64,000 nucleotides of DNA from Epiperipatus broadwayi (Eukaryota; Onychophora; Udeonychophora; Euonychophora; Peripatidae), in the NCBI GenBank assembly GCA_028023455.1, contig JAQFVV010012420.1, positions 8,451,194 to 8,515,193 on the forward strand, in the 5' to 3' direction. Below, one piece after another: positions 1 through 11,628 of the stretch; the stretch's first letter is position 1, and each line of letters starts with the position of its first letter. The position numbers and the translations under genes are program-made. Under the pieces are notes generated by a model that did no database searches, was not told the origin of the DNA, and was given only the letters and a program-made list of their open reading frames with translations.

Positions 1-259
1 CAAAATATTTCTTTCATACATTAAAAAAATATTTGATGTATTTCAATTGTTTTGTGTCTATTGCAAATATTTAATAATAGTTATAGTCAATCATTAATCT
101 AATTTTAACAACTTACTTAATGGTATCTCTTAATATATTTCAATTTTTATAACTTTATTAAGGAAGTCATAATTTTATTACAATTAAACTTTTAGCAATA
201 TTAAAAGTAATCCTGAATATTTTGTTTTTATTTTAATTTTAAGTTTTTTTATTTTTTAG

Positions 260-423
260 CTCTAATCAAAGTGTTAAATCTACTTATAGTAGAATCTCCA
301 ACATGTCTTCCATTTCTGCATCATCTTTCACTTGTAATCCATTTTCTAATAGTCAAATAAATGAAAGTAATTCATTTTATTTAAAAATTCCAGATTCCAA
401 AGGAAGTAATTGTGATGATATAG
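260..423 (+). CDS. RASEF: RASEF-like exon a (linker, partial)
   Basis: An internal exon of 164 nt between an acceptor ATTTTTTAG and a donor GTAAGA. Read with one leading base (C), it gives a Ser/Asn-rich stretch of about 54 residues beginning SNQSVKSTYSRISN and ending SKGSNCDDI, with one base left over that joins the next exon to make Asp. No domain is recognised. Low-complexity Ser/Asn sequence fits the poorly conserved linker that precedes the Rab domain in RASEF proteins. Support is the open frame, splice signals and phase match to the exon at 8854; there is no sequence match I can name, so the link to the gene is inference. Confidence 0.6.
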
Positions 424-724
424 GTAAGAAATTAATTCATATAAAAACTAATTCCTTTAAATATAATATAAAATAGCATGAAATATATTAATTGTAAGTG
501 ATATTTTACTAGAGTTTCATAAAATAAGATTCACGTTTAAACAGTTAGCTATAAATTAAGATCTGCCTAATGCAAATAATAAAATAAAATCTTCTTACAC
601 ATGATTTCATACAAATGTAAATAATAATAAGACACACAATAGTAAATATATAACCTATTAAAATGTTTGATAAGTCACAATCAACAAAAAATCTATATAA
701 TAAAAATCCTATTTACATGAAAAA

Positions 725-864
725 ATTAAAGATCAGCCTTTTCAAGCTATTGTGCATGCGCTTTTTACGAGTGTTAATAATAAATGAATAAATGAGAGTA
801 TTCATTTATTATTAACACTCGTAAAAAGCGCATGCACAATAGCTTGAAAAGGCTGATCTTTAAT
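725..864. repeat. Perfect palindrome, 66-bp arms with 8-base loop
   Basis: Positions 725-790 and 799-864 are exact reverse complements, separated by AATGAGAG. The arms contain GCGCATGCAC. A related stretch, with GCGCATGTGC and the same ACATAGYGCTATA sequence nearby, occurs at 23612-23680, so the palindrome is probably a copy of a dispersed fold-back element rather than a local accident. Complete identity of the arms suggests recent origin or gene conversion. Confidence 0.9.
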
Positions 865-944
865 GTATTACAATTTATAAAACATAGTGCTATAAAAATA
901 AATGCTTATTTACATGAAAAAACTAATTTGAGATATTAAATGAT

Positions 945-1166
945 TTAATTTACCATGCATTATAAAGCAAAAAATAATTGTTTCTTCAACTACAATTGGG
1001 ATTTTTAGATTTAACTTGAAATAAAAGCTCTTGTGATGAAAAATAAGAATTGACTTAATTAATTTCTGGACCTCCCCAGTCTTTATTTCAAGTTAAATCT
1101 AAAAACTATAATTATGGATAAACAAATAACTTTTTTTTTGCATTTTAATGCATGGTAAATAAAAGC
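945..1166. mobile_element. MITE with long terminal inverted repeats (copy 1)
   Basis: The left arm (TTTACCATGCATTA, then ATAATTGTTTCTTC, then TTTTTAGATTTAACTTGAA) is repeated inverted at about 1078-1166. The same arms occur at 50515-50945. No coding capacity; the interior is about 60 bp. The inverted repeats may extend outward to an ATTAAAT motif on both sides. Probably a non-autonomous DNA transposon. Confidence 0.7.
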
Positions 1167-1277
1167 ATTTAATATAAAAAAAATTTTTTTGCTCTATTTA
1201 TTTTTAACTTTTTAGTATTCACACAATAAATAAAAATTTAAAACAATATTGTACATTAAATCAACAAGACACTTATA

Positions 1278-1280
<3 letters not shown>

Positions 1281-1329
<49 letters not shown>
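1281..1329. repeat. (TA)n microsatellite
   Basis: About 24 uninterrupted TA units. Confidence 0.95.
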
Positions 1330-1331
<2 letters not shown>

Positions 1332-1389
1332 ATCATTAGGTATTTCTGTTATAATTTAATATGTATACACTTATATATATATATTGTAC

Positions 1390-1830
1390 CAGTCAAAACA
1401 TGTTTATCCATCTAACATGAGCTGGAACTCACAAAATGTACTTCAAACCCAGTCAAGCCCAAGATTTAGGTCAAGGACCAGCCTGGATTCGAACCCACTA
1501 TCTAAGCCCCAGATCTAACACCTAATGAATAACATAATAGTGATGGCACATGAGAATTAATTTTAATCCGACCCACTAGCAAAGCGGAGAAGATAATGAG
1601 ACATCTATTACTATGACTAAACTAAAATATATATATGCATGGCTGTAATATGTGGAAGTGGAGAAAAAGGAATTCGAACTACTCAAATAAGTTAGACAAT
1701 AAAAATATAGTTTAATGTAATGACAAATTATTTACATACATTTATAAATTAAGTACATTAGTATGTGCGTGAATGAGCAAGCAGTCTACCAAATGATAGA
1801 AAATTATATATTGTCATTCACGCTATTATT
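1390..1830 (-). mobile_element. SINE-like fragments with Pol III B-box-like motif
   Basis: A G+C-richer stretch in AT-rich intron. On the minus strand it contains GGGTTCGAATCC (near 1487-1500), matching the tRNA-type B box. A second GTTCGAATTCC-like motif lies near 1668-1680. No full tRNA fold was found. I read it as one or two degraded tRNA-derived repeats; weak. Confidence 0.35.
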
Positions 1831-2394
1831 TTTCATATGCTCTTTTATTAATTAAATAATATATATACTATACATAAACACACATCTTTGGTGGGTCCAA
1901 TATTAAGATGCCAATCAATTATTACAAAGAATTACAAAATATTGCTATTAACGCTTTTATATGCAGTTCTGAAACAGGGTGACTAACATATTACTATGGG
2001 AGCATTCTGGGATTCATTACAGATATAATATAAACTATTTTCATGCCATTACAGTCGTGAAAATAAATAAAATACATTTGAAAACATATTTGATTATATG
2101 ACAAAAATACTTAATGAAAATTCTGTTAATTAGCACTGGTAAGAAGAATGCTTTATTTTTCCCCAAGGCATATAGATTCTCTTAAATACTGAAATAAGTT
2201 ACGATGGTGGGATTGTATAAGACTGAAATAAATTTAATTAATAAAAGTAGTAATAGTTGGCATTTATATATATTTTGAGCAGAGTGCAATTTTAATATTA
2301 GAGCATTAAAACTGGATCATGAAGCAAAAGAAATAGTAATACGAAGAACTTTGTGGTGCTGACATAATAGCCTAAAAATAACTAAGAGGAAAAG

Positions 2395-2700
2395 GTCGTG
2401 CTTCTGAACAAGAATGAAGTGGATGGGCATGCCATGGTCATCGCCAACATGCAGGCCTTTGATACAAAGAAGTGAATATGCATAGCATGTGCCAAACTTA
2501 TGGGATCACCATCATAGGCATTTTATATGAAATAAATGTGGCTGGGCATAGCATGTGCCAGACTTATGGATCACCACCAGAGACCCTTTTATATGACATA
2601 AATGGTCCTGAATAGTTTCAACTATCCCCAGGACAAGACTTGAGAAGAAATCTATGGGTTCGAACTTGTTGTAACCCCCAGATTAAGAAGCACATATATA
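2395..2700 (+). repeat. G+C-richer repeat with a roughly 75-bp internal duplication
   Basis: The segment beginning GCATAGCATGTGCCA occurs at about 2478 and again at about 2550, each followed by a CTTATGG(G)ATCACCA stretch and TTTTATATGA. It ends near a GGGTTCGAAC motif at 2658. Origin unknown; probably a degraded transposon. The flanks 1830-2395 and 2700-3440 hold no recognised gene. Confidence 0.4.
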
Positions 2701-3451
2701 TATAATCACGAAAATAGGCCAAATGTCAGTAACACAGTAATGATAAATGTCACTAATGACATTAAAAAAGTTTTACTGCTTTAAAACAAATGCCCCTAGT
2801 TTGAATGCCATAATTGAGACAAATAATACACTATGCCACTATAATATATATATATATTGTGACAGATATACTGTCTTTCATATATTTATGCAAAAGATCC
2901 CCCCCCCATTCAAAAATGTCTAGCATGATTCAGTCTAATTGGAAACGCAATAAAGTTGTGATTCGTTAAAAATGAAAAATAAAATCATATTTTTGATTTT
3001 TAGTATTGATGGATTTAAGTAAAATGTTATATCGTCTTATTTTTTTTTTTTTTTTTATCTGTCTCAATAAAAAAAAAAGAAATTAATTATCCAATCATTA
3101 AAAAGAAAGAAAAAAGACACTTGAGTTAAACTGAGGCAGTATTCAAATTAGACACGTCGTTGAAGAAAGAAGGAATTTTTTTTTCTCTCTATCGTCTTAC
3201 ACAGAGGGCTTTAACAAAACGTGAAAATAAAAATAAAAAGTTTTACTAGAGAAATTATAATGAAACTGGAATAAATTAAGAGCTTCACTCTCTCCACGCT
3301 GTGCCATGACTTTCCATTAATAAAATAACCCGCCTTCGTTTGAATAAAGTGGACCGTAAAACTGGAAGGTAATTTTTATAAAATGCTAAAACATAATAAT
3401 CAAATATTACAAAGTGAATTTTCGAACTAATTGCGTAGAATTTGTTCAATA

Positions 3452-4205
3452 AATCATAAATATTTAACTGCTTTTAAACTCATTGTAATGTAATAAAGTT
3501 TATGTGTAAGAATATGTTCTACATTTGGCTAAAATATAAATGCTAATTATCAAATGATAAATACTCTATAAATCATAAATATTTAACTGCTTTTAAACTC
3601 ATTGTAATGTAATAAAGTTTATGTGTAAGAATATGCTTCTACATTTGGCTAAAATATAAATGCCTCAATTATCAAATGATAAATACTCTATAAATCATAA
3701 ATATTTAACTGCTTTTAAACTCATTGTAATGTAATAAAGTTTATGTGTAAGAATATGCTTCTACATTTGGCTAAAATATAAATGCCTCAATTATCAAATG
3801 ATAAATACTCTATAAATCATAAATATTTAACTGCTTTTAAACTCATTGTAATGTAATAAAGTTTATGTGTAAGAATATGCTTCTACATTTGGCTAAAATA
3901 TAAATGCCTCAATTATCAAATGATAAATACTCTATAAATCATAAATATTTAACTGCTTTTAAACTCATTGTAATGTAATAAAGTTTATGTGTGAGGATCT
4001 GCTTCTACATTTGGCTAAAATATAAATGCCTCAATTATCAAATGATAAGATACTCTATAAATCATAAATACTTATCTGCTTCTAAATTTACTATAATGTC
4101 ACAAAGATTATGTGTAAAAATATACTTCCATACTTGGCTAGAGTATGAATGTTTTAATTATCAAATGATAAGATAACGAAATGTTATATAAATCATAAAT
4201 GTTTA
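3452..4205. repeat. Tandem satellite, about 122-bp monomer, six copies plus a degenerate one
   Basis: Starts of AATCATAAATATTTAACTGC fall at 3452, 3571, 3693, 3815, 3937 and 4060 and a diverged start at 4191, giving spacings of 119, 122, 122, 122, 123 and 131. Inner copies are almost identical and edge copies are diverged, as expected for unequal exchange. A short open frame over the last copies is a by-product. Confidence 0.95.
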
Positions 4206-4212
4206 ATTACTA

Positions 4213-4665
4213 CCAAATTTCTTCTCACAAAGGAATTAATGAACTATCATTGAATTGGGATATTCATAATTTTTCTCTCAAGTGAAGTCAAAATGAACTA
4301 TTAAATGAATTCGAATGAATTATTGTTAAACCAGAATAATCCCAAGCTTTTTCCCATAAAAGAATTAATGAACTATCATTGAATTAGGATATTCATAATT
4401 TTCTTCTCTCAAGTGAAGTCAAAATGAACTATTAAATGAATTCGGATTCCGAATTCATGTTAAATCAGAATAATCCCAAGCTTTTTCCCATAAAAGAATT
4501 AATGAAATATCATTGAATTAGGATATTCATAATTTTCTCCTCAAGTGAATTCAAAATGAACTATTAAATGAATTCAAAATGAATTATTACTAAACCAGAA
4601 TGTTTACAAGTTTATTCTCATAGAGGAATTAATGAACTATTGTTGAAATTGCAAATTAATTGTTA
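4213..4665. repeat. Tandem repeat, about 130-bp monomer, just over three copies
   Basis: The AGRAATTAATGAACTATC motif starts at 4231, 4361, 4495 and 4624. It directly abuts the 122-bp satellite but is a different sequence. Confidence 0.9.
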
Positions 4666-4739
4666 TCTAATAAATTTTTTTGTTACTAAAAATTAAATTG
4701 GTTGTCCAGTTATCCAATTCTATTTTGTTTATCTATCAC

Positions 4740-5060
4740 ATCACCCACCAATTATGGCACTGGTTCATGAGAATCTCATGTTCTCTGAGCTACGTCTGAC
4801 ATAGCTAGACCAAGGCCAGTCAGGTTGTAGTAAGACAGAACTCTAATGGCGCTGTTTGGAAAACCAAACATATAAATGTTTAGATGTTCCCAGTCTCTAT
4901 TATACTACATCCTCTGATGAGCAGGAAATATTGTTGTAGGTACCATTAACATCTGCATTAGGAATGTCAATTGATAGTTCCTTCCTACAGCATGCTCATC
5001 AGAAAATTGTTACAACTGAGGTAATAAAACGGTTGTATGGCGGTCCGGTTACAATATATA
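4740..5060. other. G+C-richer island of unknown origin
   Basis: Contains an imperfect inverted pair (CTCTGATGAGCAGG at 4914 and TGCTCATCAGAAA near 4991) and several CpG sites. Probably a degraded mobile element. No open frame. Confidence 0.3.
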
Positions 5061-6705
5061 TATATATCATTTAGTAAAATATACATTAAGATTTTATTTG
5101 GTAAAAGAAACATTAAGATCTACCCCCATCCCTTTTTCTGCTATTTAAAATAAATAAATCCCACCTTTGTTGATTTTACAAGAAATGGAATATATAAGTA
5201 CTGTATTTGATATTTTAAGAGTATGTAAAAATAAAACTAGCTGTTATAGAAAAAACTAATCGGCCACCTTTTCAGAATTGAATAACATTTATAAAATAAA
5301 TAAGGTTTCAAAGTGTTAATTAGCCTAAGCTCTGAATTCACCCCTGGTAGAAAATCCAGAGTTAAACAAATATATATTTTTTTTATATTAAAACATAAAT
5401 AAAATATTAGCTCATAAAACAATCTGAAGAGTGTATTAATTAATAATGCATTATGTTTTAAAAGGGGACGTTAATAACTTCATGAAGGTTTACTTAAAAA
5501 TGACAGAAAAGATATTTATAAATTAAGCTTGCCAGTTTGCTTGAGATTGGCAAATTAATAATATAAGCATACACATAAAATCAAGTAATAAATAACTATA
5601 AATAAATGACCACACCAAAATTAAGTAAAGTTAAAAGCATATGTGAGAAAATTAAATTTAAAGAAATTACTTAAGAGCAAATTACATATTAAAACAAAAC
5701 AAAGTTAAATAATATATTAGAAGAAATCTTGATAGATGAGTTAGGCTAGATTTAGTTTGAGGTGATGGCTTGAAAAGTTACCTTGCAATTTTAAGAGTTC
5801 ATATTTCAAAGTCTGCTTATGCATGGAAATTCTTATGTGACAGCAAGCTTCTATAATTCTCCATCGGTCTTTTACTTCATTCTATGGAAGCATAATGACA
5901 CGGTGGTGGCAGATGATGACCCAACAGGGCCGAGAAGGGTGGTGGATTTATTACATCATTTTTAGTTTCACAGCAATGTTAACAATCAGTTCTCACTATA
6001 ATAGCTAATCCAATCTTGATTAAAATTTCAGCCATTTTATACTTTTGCCCACATGTTTTTGGAATGCTTTTAATCACTTAGTTTTAGCTTTACAATGTAA
6101 TCTCTGATCTAAAAATTCTTACTTTTCCTTTATCGATTGTTTTTGAAGATGCAACAGTAAGATAACATCCAAAAATAAATTCACTTTCCAGATTAGAAAT
6201 AGATTTGACAAAAATGTTTATAATAAAAGAAAATCTTAATCTCATTTTAAGTAAAAACTTTAATTAAAAATACCTTCCCCAGATTAAAACAATAGTGTTT
6301 CCAACCCTTTAATTATTTTTAGACAATCAATTGTAGCATCTTCCATATTGGATTTTACATAATATACAGTTTAAAAGAAAAAATAATTTAAAAAGAAAAA
6401 GTTGTACGAATGACATATAATAAAATATTAACAAAAAAATCAATATTTTGTTAGTATTTTGCTCCTATATACATATTTGAGCCACACCTATGTATTTTAA
6501 TAAAAAGAATTAATAGTCATAAAATTAATATTAATAAAAATATTAATTTAAAAGTTAAAATTTTATAATGTAGGTGCACATCTCAAATGTATACATAAAA
6601 TATACATACACAAAAAAAGGAGCGGGATGGGATATAGGGTTTAAACACAGGTTAGTAGATGGAACTATGAAGCTCAATCTTAAGCTAAGATTGACTGCTT
6701 CAATA
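5061..6705. other. Intron sequence without recognised gene
   Basis: AT-rich. A G+C-richer patch at 5750-5960 and another at 6610-6700 are the only breaks in composition. Short open frames at 5237-5422 and 6574-6756 have no recognisable protein. Confidence 0.5.
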
Positions 6706-7640
6706 TATATATATATATCATGTTTAGTATGTGTACATAATAATATATGTGTATAATAAATTATTAATTGACTAAAAATATGAAAATATTTTATTGAAAA
6801 ATGTTTGACATTTTTGCTTTTGATAGGAAATTTTTATTTTTAAAAAAATGCTTACAAAAACTATAGTGTAATTTAACTTCACTCAATGTGTATGATTTTA
6901 GTTTAAATTGATTTGATCCTTATTGTTCATATATGTCACTAGATATTTCTGCATTAAGTTAACATGTATACTCTTTATTATATACCATATTTAGTATGTG
7001 TGCATAAATGTATATATATATAATAAAGCACTAATTAACTTAAAATATAAAGACAATCTTTTATTGAAAAGTAGTTGGCTTTTTTTTAAAAAAAAAAAAC
7101 TTAACAAAACTATATTTTAAACTCTGATTTAAATTAAAAATCGAAAGCAAGAAAATAACATGCATTATTCAAAACATATTGAAGTTCTAAGAACAGTTTT
7201 TAAATTTGATATCAAAATATTCAAAACTTTTCCACTCAGTGTTTCATTTGTAACTATGTCACTTAACTAAAATATTATAAGGCTCTATCACTTTGGTAAT
7301 AATTTTTAAAATAATGTACAAAATTTCAATAAATCATATTGAATTTAAATCTATTAAACCTCAATTTTAAAATGTTATAATAACTTTAAATTGAAACCCC
7401 AAAAAATCTCTAGATCACCCTCTCAATAACCTTACTTAAAACATATTAATGTTCTAAAAATGAATTCTAAATCTGATATCAAAATATTCAAAGATTTATC
7501 TTCTACTGATCCAGATCTAAAAAATTAGGTCACTTATTTAAAATGTTATAGTCACATATTGCTTTGCCTGATATTTCTTACTTATGTATCAAATTTGAAA
7601 CAATTTTCTTGAATTTAAATCTATTTAACCTCAATTTTAT
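6706..7640 (+). repeat. Dispersed repeat R1 (forward copy), two doubled modules
   Basis: Module 1 (with TTTAGTATGTGTRCATAA, then TTTTATTGAAAA) occurs at about 6715 and again at about 6981. Module 2 (with GATATCAAAATATTCAAA, then TTGAATTTAAATCTATT) occurs at about 7140-7380 and 7381-7640. The same two modules occur inverted at 48480-50470. Non-coding. Confidence 0.75.
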
Positions 7641-8056
7641 TAATTTTATTCTAATTTAAATAATAAAAATAATTTCAATAGTTTACAAACATATAAACAA
7701 ACAAATAGATATTGTTAAATAAAATCATTTAACAAAGTGCTTTTATTTGAACATGAAATTAAATAATATGCATGGTAGATAAACATATTGAAGTTTATTT
7801 TTAGATTTATGACAAGCATAAGAGAAATGCTGGATTTATGTCTTGAATAGAAACATTTTCTACTCAAATTGAATTAAACATGACATTTGAGCTAGGCACA
7901 TTTTTATTCAAAATATTATGAGAGTTAAATAATAAAAATTGGTATAGAATGATTATTTAAAACAAAACTGAATCAATTTTAAAAGAAATGATGACTTTGG
8001 TAAGAATAATATTTCTACTTCTTCTTTTCCTATGTATTGATTTCTATTATAACATA

Positions 8057-8246
8057 TCATACCATTTACATCTTCTTAGATACTTTATAAATACTTTTAT
8101 TTGTATTATTTGTATTACAAAGATTATAAAGAAGCAGTATTTGAGTGTTCTGATGATGACTGCAGGACAGACGAAACTGTTAGTGTAATACAAATAATAC
8201 AAATAAAAGTATTGATAAAGTGTCTAAGAAGATGTAAATCGTATGA
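8057..8246. repeat. Long hairpin, about 49-60 bp arms
   Basis: 8069-8117 and 8186-8234 pair with two mismatches, and pairing continues outward with more mismatches. The loop holds a hammerhead-like core (8150-8187). Confidence 0.85.
8150..8187 (+). ncRNA. Hammerhead-like motif in hairpin loop
   Basis: Core CUGAUGA (8150-8156), a 5-bp stem II GACUG/CAGAC with one A-A mismatch, then GAAAC and ACU/AGU as a possible 3-bp stem III. The base at the cleavage position is G, which hammerheads do not cleave, so it is probably inactive or a chance match. The pattern is like degenerate Penelope-associated hammerheads. Confidence 0.35.
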
Positions 8247-8853
8247 TAAGAGTAATATTTACAAATAATTTAAATATTAGCATGTATGTTTAATTTAAAA
8301 ATTAATTTTTTTTTATATTTGAATGAAGTATGCCCAACAACTGTCCCTTTTAATATTATTATCATAACATTTCACACAGTAGGGTATGTATGCTTTCCTT
8401 ATATTCAAAGCAATAATAAAAATGCTAAAACTTAGAAGTTGATTTAAATATAATTTATGATATATACACAATATGCATTCAGTTGATTTTGATGAATATT
8501 GAATTTTTATAATTTTTTTTAAAGAAATGACTGATATTAGTTCACATCTATCATTAAATTGTAAGAATATTATTTTTTTCAAATTAATTGCATTGACAGT
8601 GAATGATACTGATAGGTCAATTTATCTAAAAAAAACTCCACCAAAGAATTTTCTGGTAGTGAGAAAGGAAAATATTTTATTACAAAATTTGATATATGTT
8701 CTAATAATTGATTTATTTTTTATTGCAGCCTCTAATTGTTAACTAATTATATATGCGTAATATATATATAAATTTTTAAATAAATATCTTTGAAGAACGT
8801 TTCAATATGTTAAAAAATACCTTTAATAATGTTTTTATATATAATATTTTCAG

Positions 8854-9011
8854 ATAGTGGATTTTCTACTCTTCTGGATTTGACAGAACCAGAAACAGAT
8901 AATGATGAACCTAGTGCTTTATATGATTCAATTTTAACAGCGTCACCTTCAATTATAGAAAACGAAAATTTTAGACCAGATTTTACAAGTTCTACTGTAT
9001 CTTTGCCAGCA
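8854..9011 (+). CDS. RASEF: RASEF-like exon b (acidic linker, partial)
   Basis: An exon of 158 nt after the acceptor ATATTTTCAG and before the donor GTAAGT. It completes the Asp codon begun in exon a and continues SGFSTLLDLTEPETDNDEP, then an acidic and Ser/Thr-rich stretch ending STVSLPA, closing in phase 0. No domain is visible. It is likely part of the disordered linker before the GTPase. The frame is open through the whole exon, and the near-consensus donor is the best splice signal in the window. The ATG upstream at 8829 is intronic and not a likely start. Confidence 0.65.
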
Positions 9012-9785
9012 GTAAGTAATTAACTGTATCAATTGTCAGCAAATTAGTAATGAAATTTGATTTATCAATAAAATTATATATAATTTTAATATAGTGATAT
9101 GTTCATACTTCAAAATACAAAGAGTAAATAAACATTTACAAACAAGATTCTAAAAAAAAATAAAAAATAAAGATTGCCTTCTATATTGAATAATATATAT
9201 GTATATTAAAATATGGTAAAACAAAATAACTTTTAGAACTCTGCTATAAGTATAAGTAACAAAATAATATGGGATTTAATTATTAGACTTGTTTTTGCAC
9301 TGCTTAGTTTAATCTCAGTATATAGAAAATAAAATACAAAATTAGCTATAAATCTTGTTATAATAGAGAGCAAATCTAAAATTGGAAAAAATGTTTATAT
9401 GTACTCTGTGATTTTTTTTGTGCGTCATATTTTTGATATATATTATTTTATTTATTAGATTACAATCTTCTAATTGCAAACCATGAGACTACTTTTATTT
9501 CAGGGTTATTCATATTACCTTGTCTTATTAGATGCATTCATTTACTGCTGATGTTAATAAATTAAGATACATATATAATAAATTATAAGTGTTATCAACT
9601 AACTGGTTATTGCAGGCAGATTACAAAACTACAATCTTCGTGCTTAAATAAATCAATTGAATATAACAATGTGTTGTCAGAGCTAAGCTATTTCTATTAG
9701 ATTTCTTAAGCGTGAGAGTGATATGTAAAAAATATCCTATAGATGACTTTTATATAAAGAGATTGGAACATATAAATTATAAATA

Positions 9786-10028
9786 CAAACATGCGGGATT
9801 CGAACTCAGACTTTCACACGGCCCACAACTCTTAGTGTCATCTTATATTGCTGACCCATCTGATCACACACATATTGAAAAGTTAAATAAACCCCAATAT
9901 ATGTATTTCATGCTAAAACAGTAATAATTTATCTTTTCAACATGTCTGTGATCAGGTGGGTCAGCAATATAAGATGGCACTGAGAGTTGTGAGTTGTGTG
10001 AATGTCTGAGTTCGAATCCTGCATATAT
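9786..10028. mobile_element. HH-A fold-back element, terminal parts only
   Basis: Left arm 9789-9882 (GGGATTCGAACTCAGACTTT onward) and right arm about 9934-10025 are inverted copies ending in the B-box-like GAGTTCGAATCC. The arms contain CTGACCCA.CTGATCACACA, the hallmark of the family. The hammerhead-bearing centre is missing in this copy. Two open frames across it are translations of the arms and not genes. Confidence 0.8.
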
Positions 10029-10141
10029 TACATATATAAATGCAGTTGTTATGCCTGTACAATGTATTAAATACAAATATATTAAATTTTAATGTAATAT
10101 TTTAATAACAGAATCAGAACAGAACAGAAAATATAGCACAC

Positions 10142-10143
<2 letters not shown>

Positions 10144-10216
<73 letters not shown>

Positions 10217-10232
10217 GAGAGAGAGAGAGAGA
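10144..10232. repeat. (TA)n, (TA)n and (GA)n microsatellites
   Basis: TA runs at 10144-10172 and 10179-10213 flank ATCTGTG, so the tract is itself palindromic; a GA run follows at 10216-10232. Confidence 0.95.
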
Positions 10233-10395
10233 AATATACAGGTAAGTAAGCAGATAGATAAAAAAAGTAGATAAGTAAAAAAAAGTAAATAAATAGAAAG
10301 ATAGATTAGCAAAAAAGTAATTATGTAAATCAGTAAATAGACAGATAAGTAATTAAGCATATAGATAGATAAATAAATAGATTGATAATTAACAA
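10233..10395. repeat. GATA/AATA-type degenerate short tandem repeat
   Basis: Repeated ATAGATAGATAAATAAAT-like units. Similar sequence resumes at 10945-11170 after the HH-A insertion, so the element probably landed within one tract. Confidence 0.7.
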
Positions 10396-10505
10396 AGAGA
10401 GAGAATATATAAGGGATTCTAACTCAGACTTTCACATGATTCTCAACTTTCCAAGCCATCTAATATTGCTGACCCACCTGATCACACACATGTTGAAAAG
10501 TTAAG

Positions 10506-10562
10506 TAATCACCAATACACATATTTCATGCTAAACCAGCAATCATCAGTTGGTCCAGATTA
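10506..10562 (-). ncRNA. Hammerhead ribozyme motif, HH-A
   Basis: On the minus strand: CUGAUGA, stem II UGCUG/UAGCA with loop GUU, GAAA, a stem III AUAU/GUGU-type, then UUGG pairing with the CCAA before the core; an outer UAATC/GATTA pair extends stem I beyond an internal loop. All core bases are intact; stem III has changed from the AUAC/GUAU of other copies. Confidence 0.6.
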
Positions 10563-10751
10563 CTATCTCTACACATATATACAATCAGTGCTCAGCTTTA
10601 TATTAAGATAGCCAATCTTCATACTTTAATGGGCAGGCTTCAAAGTATTCTAACCCACAACTCTTCAGCCATCCAGCCTGTCCATTAAAGTATGAAGATT
10701 GGCTATCTTAATATAAAGCTGACCACTGATTGTATATGTGTGTGGACATAG

Positions 10752-10808
10752 TAATCTAGACCAACTGACGTGTACTGGTTTAGCATGAAATACGTATATT
10801 AGTGATTA
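10752..10808 (+). ncRNA. Hammerhead ribozyme motif, HH-A, core changed
   Basis: Same layout as the minus-strand partner, with GAAA, stem III AUAC/GUAU and outer UAATC/GATTA, but the core reads CUGACGU, so the last A of CUGANGA is lost. Predicted inactive. Confidence 0.45.
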
Positions 10809-10944
10809 TTTATCTTTTCAACATGTGTGTGATCAGGTGGGTCAGCAGCTTGAAGAGTTGAGGTCGTGTGAAAATCGGAGTTCGAATCCCTTATATATTA
10901 CATTATATGTGCTGGTGTCTAAGCCTGCACAGTGTATTAAATTA

Positions 10945-11500
10945 CATAAAGAGAGATAAATAAATAGATAAATTTATGAATAGATGGTGAATGATTATAT
11001 GAATAGATAAATGCCTATATGGATAGATGATTAAATAAATAGATAGATAATGTTATACAGACAGAAAGTAGATGGATAGAGAGACAATCATATAATGTAT
11101 AAATAAACAAATGGCTAATAAATTGATAGATGGATGATATACAGACTGATATATGAAAATTAAATAGAAAATGGAGAGGTAAAACAAATAATTCAGTGAG
11201 TAAAATTTCTATACAATGGATTTATTAATTAATTATTTACATATTTAATCACAAATTAGCTAGATAATAATTATTTAATTTAAAATTAAAAGATAGTTGT
11301 ATGTGTGTTTATAGATATATGTGAAAACAAAAAAAAAGATATTTATATTTATGTGTATTAATAATTTTTATTAGTCATTCATTAGACTAGAGATTATTTA
11401 TTATATGTAATGTACGTGTGCATGTATATATATATAGAAAGAAGGAGAGATAGAGAGAGAGAGGAGAGACAGAAAGAAAAAGAGAGAGAGAAAGAAAAAA
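10945..11500. other. GATA-type tract and purine-rich tract before exon c
   Basis: Degenerate AGATAGAT/AATAGATA sequence to about 11170, then AT-rich, then a GAGAGA/GAAAGA purine run at 11437-11500. No gene. Confidence 0.6.
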
Positions 11501-11628
11501 TGACTACAGTAATTATATTAGTTTATATAATTAATAGGATTGATACGTTTATATATTAAATATTAAAATAAAACGGTTACTAATTTGGTGATAGTTAAGT
11601 TTTCATTTTAAGTTTATTTTATTTCTAG

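Larger units (their letters stand above)
10408..10902. mobile_element. HH-A element, full inverted pair with two hammerheads
   Basis: Two near-complete half-units face each other: 10408-10655 (minus) and 10679-10902 (plus), about 240-bp arms. Each ends outward in a B-box-like motif (GGGATTCTAACTC; GAGTTCGAATCCC) and carries one hammerhead motif (10506-10562 minus, 10752-10808 plus). The turn lies around 10655-10680. No coding capacity. Confidence 0.85.

Noticed and set aside
3452-4205. Regular 122-bp array as a CRISPR locus
   Set aside because: Whole monomers repeat without unique spacers, and the context is an animal intron.
4908-5000. CTGATGAGCA on both strands as hammerhead cores
   Set aside because: Stem II is too short on one strand and GAAA is missing on the other.
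9786-10030. GTTCGAATCC motifs as tRNA genes
   Set aside because: No acceptor stem or anticodon arm could be drawn; they are ends of a repeated element.
10082-10360. 92-codon minus-strand frame rich in Ile and Tyr
   Set aside because: Translation of (TA)n and GATA-type repeats.
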